This document shows positions 48,531 to 55,438 of a DNA stretch of 64,000 nt, piece after piece (position 1 is the first letter of the stretch; each line of letters begins with the position of its first letter). Source of the stretch: Streptomyces antioxidans (GTDB lineage Bacteria > Actinomycetota > Actinomycetes > Streptomycetales > Streptomycetaceae); the NCBI RefSeq assembly GCF_000968685.2, contig NZ_LAKD02000002.1, positions 32,668 through 96,667 on the forward strand. The letters are read 5' to 3'. The notes beneath the pieces are model-generated. The model searched no databases and had not been told where the DNA came from. It saw only the letters and a program-made list of their open reading frames with translations. A program made the position numbers and the translations under genes.

Positions 48531-49673
48531 TCAGAGGCCGTAAAGATCCCGGTAGTCGGGGAAGACACCGCCCGGGCCATCCACGGTCTCCGCCGCGAGC
48601 ACCGCCTTGACGACCGCCCGGGTCAGCATGTCCGCCCCGGCCGCCAGCACCTCATTGAGCGCGCCGCTCTCCCGGTGCACCCCAAACGCCGGATCGCCGG
48701 CGTCCTCGGGGTCGCCCTCTGGTATCAGCGGGCGCCCGCAGGTGGCCAGGGCGAAGACTGTGTCGCCGTCGGACAGCAGATGCACGGGCCGGACGGCCCG
48801 CGCCAGACCGTCGTGGGCCGTCCCCGCGAGCTTCTGCGCCTGGGCCCGGGTGAGCACGGCGTCGGTGGCGACCACGGCCAGTGTGGTGTTCAGCGGAGGC
48901 CGTACCGACGCGGCCCACCGCCGCCCCGACTCGGTCCGCGCCGCGGCCAGCCGACGCATGGCCTCCACATGCACGGCCGCCCCGGGCCGGTGCGGCCCAC
49001 CCTCCTCCGACGGCCCGTAGTGCTCCCCGTACAGCGCACCCGTACCCGGATTCACGACCGATCCCGCGGCGTTGGCCACGGCCAGCGCGGCCACCGTGAC
49101 ACCGGACGCCAGCGCCGTGGAGGCCGTACCGACGCCGCCCTTGATCCCACCGGCGACCGCACCCGTGCCCGCCCCCACATTGCCCTGGGCGACCGGAGCC
49201 CCCGTCTCCGATCCGGCCGCCGCCTCGACCGCCTCGCGCCCCAGCGCGGCGTCCGGGCGGGCCCGCCAGTCGCCGCCCCGGCCCAGGTCGAAGAGGGCGG
49301 CGGCCGGGACCACCGGAACGACCTGCGCCGGATCGGGGCCGACCCGGAAGCCCCGACCGTGGTCCTCCAGCCAGGCGGCCACCCCCGAGGCGCTGTCGAG
49401 CCCGAAGGCACTGCCGCCGGTCAGCACCACGGCATCGACGCGCTGCACCAGATTGCGCGGATCGAGGGCATCGGTCTCCCGGGTGCCGGGCCCACCGCCG
49501 CGCACATCGACGGCGGCGACCGCACCGCCCTCGGGGGCCAGCACCACGGTCGTCCCGGTGAGCCGTCCGCCGCCGGACCGCTGGGCATGGCCCACCCGTA
49601 GTCCGTGGACATCCGTCAGGCCGTCGGCCGGACCGGTGGGAGCTGATTCGGGTTGTGTCCGTTCGGCATCCAT
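48531..49673 (-). CDS. P1 (DmpA/S58-family) peptidase
   Basis: A 380-aa self-processing N-terminal-nucleophile hydrolase of the DmpA/S58 type. It shows GLTDVHGLRVGHAQ, the VVLTGGSAFGLDSASGVAAWLE segment, GAGTGAVAGGIKGGVGTAS and, before the presumed cleavage site, RPPLNTTLAVVATDA; the catalytic Ser/Thr lies at that junction. ATG at 49673 is chosen because homology starts there, although the frame is open much further upstream, opposite a plus-strand gene. Confidence 0.85.
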   Translation of the reverse strand: MDAERTQPESAPTGPADGLTDVHGLRVGHAQRSGGGRLTGTTVVLAPEGGAVAAVDVRGGGPGTRETDALDPRNLVQRVDAVVLTGGSAFGLDSASGVAAWLEDHGRGFRVGPDPAQVVPVVPAAALFDLGRGGDWRARPDAALGREAVEAAAGSETGAPVAQGNVGAGTGAVAGGIKGGVGTASTALASGVTVAALAVANAAGSVVNPGTGALYGEHYGPSEEGGPHRPGAAVHVEAMRRLAAARTESGRRWAASVRPPLNTTLAVVATDAVLTRAQAQKLAGTAHDGLARAVRPVHLLSDGDTVFALATCGRPLIPEGDPEDAGDPAFGVHRESGALNEVLAAGADMLTRAVVKAVLAAETVDGPGGVFPDYRDLYGL

Positions 49674-49842
49674 GGAAGCTATGCGTAGCACGGGAAGCCG
49701 TGGCAGGGTCGAGTAGCGAGCCGCGAGCCGCCCCCGTATCTGCCCTTCCGCGATCACCGCCGAAGAGCGCCGGACGGGATGAGGGCCTCTCATATAGGAG
49801 GCGTTCATCAGATGTTGATGGCCTGACAGCAATCTGAGCTGT

Positions 49843-50418
49843 ATGCCGTTCGCCCCCGTCCGAAAGAAGACCGCCGTGCCCCGTACCTCTCGGACGGAGG
49901 GGCGCCCGACACTGGCCGCCGACTCTCGGCGGGCCGCCCGGGTGGCCCTCCGCTGGATCAGCGAGCCTGACCGCACCGAGGAGCTCACCCATGCCGAGCT
50001 GCTTGACCAGGCGGCCCGGGCCGCCGCCGCGCTCACCCGTCTCGGCGTCCGCGCCGGGGACCGGGTGGCGGTCCATCTGCCGCTGGTGCCCGAGTCCGTG
50101 ATCGCCACGCTCGCCTGCGGCCGGCTCGACGTGGTCCGCGCCAGCCTTCCCGTGGGCCTGAGCCCCCGTGAGTTGCGCGGCCGGATCAGGGAGGTCGGCG
50201 CCAAGGTCGTCATCACCGCGGACGCCGGGCAGCACGGCGGGGAGATACAGCCGCTCAAGCGCCAGGTCGACCGGGCGCTGGTCGGCTGCCCCGAGGTGCG
50301 GTCGGTACTGGTGGTCCACCGGCTGGCCTGCCCGGTGTCCTGGAGACCCGGGCGTGATCTGTGGTGGCACGACGAGCTCGGCCGGTACACCGAGCCGCTG
50401 CCCGGGCCGTACTCTTGA
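49843..50418 (+). CDS. Free-standing N-terminal domain of an acetyl-CoA synthetase-type protein
   Basis: A 191-aa protein matching only the first third of acetyl/propionyl-CoA synthetases: GVRAGDRVAVHLPLVPESVIATLAC, REVGAKVVITADAGQHGG and GRDLWWHDEL. The adenylation P-loop and C-terminal lid are missing, so it cannot adenylate alone. It has normal codon use and an intact frame, so it may be a conserved truncated paralogue and not debris. A GTG at 49876 may be the true start. It is followed 3 bp later by a small acidic protein. Confidence 0.7.
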   Translation: MPFAPVRKKTAVPRTSRTEGRPTLAADSRRAARVALRWISEPDRTEELTHAELLDQAARAAAALTRLGVRAGDRVAVHLPLVPESVIATLACGRLDVVRASLPVGLSPRELRGRIREVGAKVVITADAGQHGGEIQPLKRQVDRALVGCPEVRSVLVVHRLACPVSWRPGRDLWWHDELGRYTEPLPGPYS

Positions 50419-50421
50419 GGC

Positions 50422-50610
50422 ATGAGCACCGCCCCTGCCCCTGGACCGCGCGATCCGGCCGCCGCGCTGATCTTCGACGATCCCTTCGCGCAGCGGTCAT
50501 CGGACGATACGGACCATGGGTGGGGCGAGCGGGTTCCCAGCGGCGACAGTGCCGACGATGCCGCTGAGCTGGCCCGGTTCCTCGACGAGAAGCCGCCCCA
50601 CCACCTCTGA
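50422..50610 (+). CDS. Small acidic conserved protein
   Basis: A 62-aa soluble protein, MSTAPAPGPRDPAAALIFDD onward, with an Asp-rich middle and C-terminal ELARFLDEKP. It starts 3 bp after the preceding stop, so it is probably translated with it. I recognise no family and see no motif. Confidence 0.65.
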   Translation: MSTAPAPGPRDPAAALIFDDPFAQRSSDDTDHGWGERVPSGDSADDAAELARFLDEKPPHHL

Positions 50611-50617
50611 TGGATTC

Positions 50618-51109
50618 CTAGGCGCTGGAGCCGCTGCCACCACCGTCGCGGACGGGGGCGCGCTGTGCCACCAATTCGTCGCGGATCTCGCGCAGCAGAA
50701 TGATCTCCTCGGCGTCCACGACGGCCTGCTCCTCCTCCGCCTGCGCCGCCTTGGCGGCCCTCCGCGCCAGATAGCGCGACATCGGCAGCACCATCAGGAA
50801 GTACACCACCGCCGCGGTGATCAGGAAGGTCAGCACGGCGGAGAGCACACTGCCCCAGAGGATCGGGATGCCGTCGACGATGTCGCCCGTGGCATTGGTC
50901 TCGCAGGGCGCCTTGAGACAGGAGCGGTACTTCTCTAGGTCCTTCGTGCCGAAGGCTCCGATTATGGGGTTGATGAGGCCCTTCACTATCGAGTTCACGA
51001 CGGCGGTGAAAGCGGCTCCAATGACGACCGCGACTGCCAGATCGATCACATTGCCGCGCATCAGGAAGGCTTTGAACCCTTCCAGAACGCTCACTTTCTC
51101 TTCGGCCAT
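50618..51109 (-). CDS. mscL: Large-conductance mechanosensitive channel MscL
   Basis: A 163-aa channel that opens under extreme membrane tension. The cytoplasmic N-terminal helix and TM1 read FKAFLMRGNVIDLAVAVVIGAAFTAVV, and TM2 is LTFLITAAVVYFLMVLPM, followed by a charged C-terminal bundle (REIRDELVAQR) and a Gly/Ser tail. The periplasmic loop carries two cysteines (YRSCLKAPCE), seen in actinobacterial MscL proteins. The start is at 51109, after CAGGAAAAG. Confidence 0.95.
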   Translation of the reverse strand: MAEEKVSVLEGFKAFLMRGNVIDLAVAVVIGAAFTAVVNSIVKGLINPIIGAFGTKDLEKYRSCLKAPCETNATGDIVDGIPILWGSVLSAVLTFLITAAVVYFLMVLPMSRYLARRAAKAAQAEEEQAVVDAEEIILLREIRDELVAQRAPVRDGGGSGSSA

Positions 51110-51217
51110 CTTTTCCTGGCTCAACCCACTGCCTCTCTTTCGCCGCTTCGGTGCTTGAGCGGACGGTCCCGCAACCTACACCCGCAGGTGAGAGGGGCAT
51201 CAGGGGAGTCGGGGGAG

Positions 51218-51904
51218 TCAGCAGCGGCATAGCGTCACCGCCAATCGGGAGTCGGCCGCGGCTCCGGCCAGCGCGGTGGCGTCCGCTCGCGGCACCGTCA
51301 GCACCACCAGCGCCCCGCCGCCGTCCGCCGAGCCGTCGAGCACGCCGCCGCCGTAAGGCGCCTCATTGCTACTCGCGGCTGCGTCCGCGTCGGCCTTCGC
51401 ATCGGCCTCCGGTGCGCCGCTGCCGTCGGCTCGGCCGTCCGTCGGGTGGGCGCTCCGCGCCCCCGGCACCTCGGCCACCCGGACCCCACGCGCGACCACC
51501 CGCGCCGTAGTGCGGGACGACCGGGCCCGTGCGGCGTCCGGAAGCGGTGTGGCCAGCACATCCACCCGGTCGCCGGGGTGCAGCAGCCGTACCGCCGCCG
51601 CGTCGGCGATCCGGATTGGCGCCGAGACCATGGCGGGGCGCGGGCCGCCCCGCCGCTCCTCGCCCGCGGGTGCGGGCGCCCGCGAGGTCACCGCGTCCGT
51701 GTGCCCCCGGCCCGACGGTGCGGCTGCCGCGAGCGCGGCGGCCGTCAGCGCCAGCCCGGCCGCCATCGCGCGACGGCGTCGCCGCACGGTCCGCCGCAGC
51801 CCGAATCCGCCGGTGCGCCCGGTGCGCACCGGATCGAAGCGTGGCACCACACGGGCCGGGGGAGCGGAGCGGGGTAACGCGAGGGTGGGGGACGGATGAG
51901 ACAT
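51218..51904 (-). CDS. SAF-domain protein (RcpC/CpaB-like)
   Basis: A 228-aa exported protein: a 45-residue Arg-rich cytoplasmic part, one membrane helix (MAAGLALTAAALAAAAP), then a SAF/RcpC-like domain (VSAPIRIADAAAVRLLHPGDRVDVLA) and an Ala/Asp-rich low-complexity insert (DAKADADAAASSNEAP). CpaB/RcpC proteins assist Flp-pilus assembly, but no pilus genes are nearby. Confidence 0.7.
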   Translation of the reverse strand: MSHPSPTLALPRSAPPARVVPRFDPVRTGRTGGFGLRRTVRRRRRAMAAGLALTAAALAAAAPSGRGHTDAVTSRAPAPAGEERRGGPRPAMVSAPIRIADAAAVRLLHPGDRVDVLATPLPDAARARSSRTTARVVARGVRVAEVPGARSAHPTDGRADGSGAPEADAKADADAAASSNEAPYGGGVLDGSADGGGALVVLTVPRADATALAGAAADSRLAVTLCRC

Positions 51905-52226
51905 GGCACATCACCGCCTGCCGTGAGGGTCCGGGTGTTTCTGGCCCCCTCACCATGCCCGTCCCCGCCCGATCCCGCTCGGGCCTGTGGACGGCCACCG
52001 GGCTGTGGAAAACTCGGCCACCCGTGCGGGCGACACCCGCCCCGGGGCAGGCGTGAACCCCGCCCTGGGGCCAGGCCTGACCCCCGCCTCGCTGTGGGCA
52101 CGATGCCCGCCCCGCGGCAGGCGCGGTACCCACCGCGCAGCGGGCGAGCACCAGTGTCGTCGTCCGGCCGCACCCGCACCGCGCTTGCCGGAGCTCGCCT
52201 ACCGCACCGCGCTTGCCGAAGCCCGA
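51905..52226. other. Intergenic region with a 21-bp direct repeat
   Basis: A 320-bp non-coding spacer. It holds two nearly identical 21-bp copies (52174-52194 and 52202-52222, sharing CCGCACCGCGCTTGCCG) just before the MTA phosphorylase stop, and several GCAGGCG/GGGGCAGG short repeats. No gene is seen. Confidence 0.5.
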
Positions 52227-53072
52227 TTACGGAAGCTCGATCCCCAGGTCCCAGCCGTCGTGGGCGTGGGTGCACAGGCAGTCCCGGGTGGTGGTCTCCG
52301 GCAGCCTGCCCACCGCGTCGAAGAGCACCTCGCGCAGTCGGCCCACGTTCTCCCCGAAGACCTTCAGCACCTCGGTGTGGGTGACGCCCTCGCCGGTCTC
52401 CACCCCCGCGTCCAGATCGGTGACCAGCGTCAACGACGTGTAGCAGAGGCCCAGTTCACGGGCGAGCACCGCCTCCGGGTGGCCCGTCATGCCGACCACC
52501 GACCAGCCCTGCGCCGCGTGCCAGCGCGATTCGGCGCGGGTGGAGAAGCGCGGCCCCTCGATCACGCACATCGTCCCGCCGTCCACCGGCTCCCAGCCGC
52601 GTCCGCGCGCCGCGGCCACGGCCGCCTTCCGGCCCACCGGGCAGTACGGGTCGGCGAATGTGGTGTGCACCACATTGGGGATCCGGCCGTCCCGCAGCTG
52701 CTCGCCGTCGAAGTAGGTCTGCGTACGCCCCTTCGTGCGGTCCACCAGCTGGTCCGGGACGAGCAGCGTCCCAGGTCCGTACTCCGGCTGCAGCCCGCCG
52801 ACCGCGCACGGGCCGAAGACCTGCCGCACTCCGAGCGAGCGCAGGGCCCAGAGGTTGGCGCGGTAGTTGATGCGGTGCGGCGGCAGATGGTGCTTGCGGC
52901 CGTGCCGCGGGAGGAAGGCGACCCGCCGCCCCTCGATGTCGCCGAGGACGAGCGAATCGCTCGGCGCCCCATAGGGAGTCTCCACGGTGATCTCGGTCAC
53001 GTCGTCGAGGAACGTGTAGAACCCCGATCCCCCGATGACCCCTATGTCTGCTTGCCTGCTGGTCTCGACCAT
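52227..53072 (-). CDS. mtnP: S-methyl-5'-thioadenosine phosphorylase
   Basis: A 281-aa PNP-family enzyme that splits methylthioadenosine with phosphate into adenine and methylthioribose-1-phosphate. It contains IGVIGGSGFY, phosphate-binding FLPRHGRKHHLPPHRINYRAN, and the substrate-site GMTGHPEAVLAREL. It serves methionine salvage and polyamine by-product recycling. Length and motifs are complete. Confidence 0.92.
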   Translation of the reverse strand: MVETSRQADIGVIGGSGFYTFLDDVTEITVETPYGAPSDSLVLGDIEGRRVAFLPRHGRKHHLPPHRINYRANLWALRSLGVRQVFGPCAVGGLQPEYGPGTLLVPDQLVDRTKGRTQTYFDGEQLRDGRIPNVVHTTFADPYCPVGRKAAVAAARGRGWEPVDGGTMCVIEGPRFSTRAESRWHAAQGWSVVGMTGHPEAVLARELGLCYTSLTLVTDLDAGVETGEGVTHTEVLKVFGENVGRLREVLFDAVGRLPETTTRDCLCTHAHDGWDLGIELP

Positions 53073-53171
53073 GTGATCACCCTAGCCACCCGTGGCCACG
53101 CGAACGACACCCCGCCGCCTCCCGGTGGAGGTGGCGGGGTGTCGATGGAGCTGAAGAACCAGGCGACCTGG

Positions 53172-53564
53172 TCAGGCGGCCGAACTCGACGTCGAGGACG
53201 ACGAGGACGACGAAGACGACGAGGAATTCGAGGACGACGTCGACGACGAAGACGTCGAGGAGGACGAGGAAGAGGAATCCGAGGACGAAGACGAAGAGTC
53301 CGAAGACGAGGACGAGGAGTCCGGCGAGCCGGAGCTGTCGCTCTTCGCCCCCGACTTGCCTGAGCCGCCGCTCGAGCTGCTGGAAGAGGAGCGGCTGTCG
53401 TTCCGGTAGAAGCCGGAGCCCTTGAACACGATGCCGACCGCCGAGAACACCTTCTTCAGGCGTCCATCGCAGTTGGGGCACTCGGTGAGCGCGTCGTCGG
53501 TGAACTTCTGCACCGCCTCGAGGCCCTCGCCGCACTCGGTGCACTGGTACTGGTAGGTCGGCAC
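53172..53564 (-). CDS. FmdB-type zinc-ribbon protein with poly-serine tail
   Basis: A 130-aa protein. Residues 1-40 form the FmdB zinc ribbon (TYQYQCTECGEGLEA, LTECPNCDGRLKKVF), then GIVFKGSGFYRND, and finally about 75 residues that are almost entirely serine with a few Asp, Thr, Asn and Gly. GTG at 53564 follows AGGAGG. A CIRCE-like inverted repeat overlaps the ribosome site. FmdB proteins have unknown function; a serine tail of this length is uncommon. Confidence 0.88.
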   Translation of the reverse strand: MPTYQYQCTECGEGLEAVQKFTDDALTECPNCDGRLKKVFSAVGIVFKGSGFYRNDSRSSSSSSSGGSGKSGAKSDSSGSPDSSSSSSDSSSSSSDSSSSSSSTSSSSTSSSNSSSSSSSSSSSTSSSAA

Positions 53565-53575
53565 GTTCTTCCTCC

Positions 53576-53601
53576 TGGCACTCTCACTCAATGAGTGCTA
53601 A
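53576..53601. promoter_or_regulatory. CIRCE-like HrcA operator
   Basis: TGGCACTC-N9-GAGTGCTAA. The right arm is a perfect CIRCE arm and the left arm fits the actinobacterial variant (T/C)TGGCACTC. It lies directly upstream of and partly over the ribosome site of the FmdB-like gene, so HrcA heat-shock control of that gene is implied. Confidence 0.7.
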
Positions 53602-53698
53602 CGACGCTCCATAGTGCAGTATTCCTGCCCGTCAGTCCACTGGGACGAGACATACGGTGATCGAACGCACTGCCTGAGGCGGCCTCCGACAGGCCCCC

Positions 53699-55186
53699 TC
53701 ACCCCGCTCCCGTGCCCAGCCAGTCCGCCAGCTTGCCGCCCCGGCCCACTGCCCGCAGCCGCCGCTCGGCCGAGTCGCGCACCGGATCCGTGGCCACCAC
53801 CAGCAGCTCGTCGCCGCGCCGCAGCATCGTGGAAGGCAGCGGTACGAAGCTGGTCTCGTCCCGGACCACCAGGGTGACCGCGGCCCCCGGGGGCAGCCGC
53901 AGCTCGCCGACCTCGACGCCGTGCATCTTGGACGACTGGGGGATCGACACCGACAACAGATGGCCGCGCAGCCGCTCCAGTGGTGCCGACTCGATGCCCA
54001 GGTCGGCTGGCTCGGGCTCCTCGAGCCGCAGCCGGGGAGCGAGCCAGGGCAGCGTCGGCCCCTGGACCAGGGTGTAGACGATCACCAGCACGAAGACGAT
54101 ATTGAAGATCCGGCCGCTGTCGGGCACGTCGCTGACCACCGGGATGGTCGCCAGCACGATCGGCACCGCCCCGCGCAGCCCGGCCCAGGACAGCAGCGCC
54201 TTCTCCCGCCAGGGCAGCCGGAACGGCGACGTGCTGACCAGGACCGACACCGGACGGGCCACCACGGTCAGCACCAGCCCCACCGCGAGCGCGGGCAGGA
54301 TGTCGTCGCCCAGGTCATGCGGGGTGACCAGCAGCCCCAGCAGGACGAACATCCCGATCTGGGCGAGCCAGCCCAGCCCTTCGGCGAAGCCGCGCGTGGC
54401 CGGCCAGTGCGGCAGCCGTGCGTTGCCCATGATCAGCGACGCGAGGTAGACGGCGAGGAAGCCGGACCCGTGCGCCAGCGAACCCGCCGCGTAGGCGGTC
54501 ACCGCGATGGCGATCACCGCGATCGGGTACAGACCCGAGGCGGGCAGCGCCACATGGCGCAGGCCATAGGCGCCCAGCCAGCCGACCGCGATGCCGATCA
54601 CCGCGCCGATCGCCAGCTCCAGGGTGATCGTGCCGAACAGGGCGTACCAGGATTCCATGGGGCCCTGGCTGGAGAAGGCGACCACAAGGATCACCACAGG
54701 GGCGTCGTTGAAGCCCGACTCGGCCTCCAGGACGCCCGTGAGCCGCTTGGGTAGTGGCACCGTGCGCAGCACCGAGAAGACCGCCGCCGCGTCCGTGGAC
54801 GACACCACCGCGCCGATGATCAGCGCCTGCCGCCAGTCCAGCCCCACCGCATAGTGCGCCGCCGCCGCGGTGATCCCCACGCTCACCGCGACGCCCACGG
54901 TGGACAGGACGGCGGCCGTGGGCAGGGCCGGTTTGATCTCGCTCCACTTCGTGCCCAGACCGCCTTCGGCCAGGATGACGACCAGCGCGGCATAGCCGAG
55001 GATCTGTGTCAGTTCGGCGTCATTGAAGGTGACGCCGATCCCGTCCGTGCCGATGGCGACGCCGATCCCGAGATAGATCAACAGCGTGGGCAGTCCACTT
55101 CGCGATGACAGCCTTACGGCCGCCACCGCGAAGAGCAGGACCAGGGAGCAGATCAACAGCAGTTCGTTGAGGTGGTGAACAGTCAG
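53699..55186 (-). CDS. CPA1-family K+(Na+)/H+ antiporter with RCK-C/TrkA-C domain
   Basis: A 495-aa NhaP2/CvrA-type antiporter. About 12-13 helices include ILAEGGLGTKWSEI, the ion-binding ESGFNDAPVVI (Asn-Asp) and SWAGLRGAVPIVLA; a C-terminal TrkA-C-like domain (LPPGAAVTLVVRDE) follows. The start is placed at a CTG (55186), which gives the family N-terminus (M/L)TVHHLNELLL behind GAGAAAGGG. The next in-frame TTG at 55156 lacks a ribosome site and would cut into helix 1. Confidence 0.88.
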   Translation of the reverse strand: MTVHHLNELLLICSLVLLFAVAAVRLSSRSGLPTLLIYLGIGVAIGTDGIGVTFNDAELTQILGYAALVVILAEGGLGTKWSEIKPALPTAAVLSTVGVAVSVGITAAAAHYAVGLDWRQALIIGAVVSSTDAAAVFSVLRTVPLPKRLTGVLEAESGFNDAPVVILVVAFSSQGPMESWYALFGTITLELAIGAVIGIAVGWLGAYGLRHVALPASGLYPIAVIAIAVTAYAAGSLAHGSGFLAVYLASLIMGNARLPHWPATRGFAEGLGWLAQIGMFVLLGLLVTPHDLGDDILPALAVGLVLTVVARPVSVLVSTSPFRLPWREKALLSWAGLRGAVPIVLATIPVVSDVPDSGRIFNIVFVLVIVYTLVQGPTLPWLAPRLRLEEPEPADLGIESAPLERLRGHLLSVSIPQSSKMHGVEVGELRLPPGAAVTLVVRDETSFVPLPSTMLRRGDELLVVATDPVRDSAERRLRAVGRGGKLADWLGTGAG

Positions 55187-55438
55187 GGGCCAACCCTTTC
55201 TCGCGGGAGCGGAGGGAACGCCGCGAAGGGCTCCCCGCCGACCGGAACTTCATTGCCTTACCTAACATTTTACGGGATCTTGACGCGAGCCTCCCATGAG
55301 AAGGCTTCGCCGAGGTGTACGAGCCCGGGCGATGGCCGGTGCGGGGCGTCAGTCATGACTCCGCGTAGGGGCGGTGACAGCGCTGCGCCTATGGTTGCTC
55401 CAGCACTCCAGGTTCACCCTGCCCCTCGAAGGACAGCG

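Noticed and set aside
48531..51230. 899-aa minus-strand frame
   Set aside because: Only the last 380 residues (P1 peptidase) are protein-like; the rest lies opposite the acetyl-CoA-synthetase fragment and over mscL in the wrong frame.
53172..53400. Asp/Glu-rich coding region on the plus strand
   Set aside because: It is the antisense reading of the serine codons; no start, ribosome site or homology on the plus strand.
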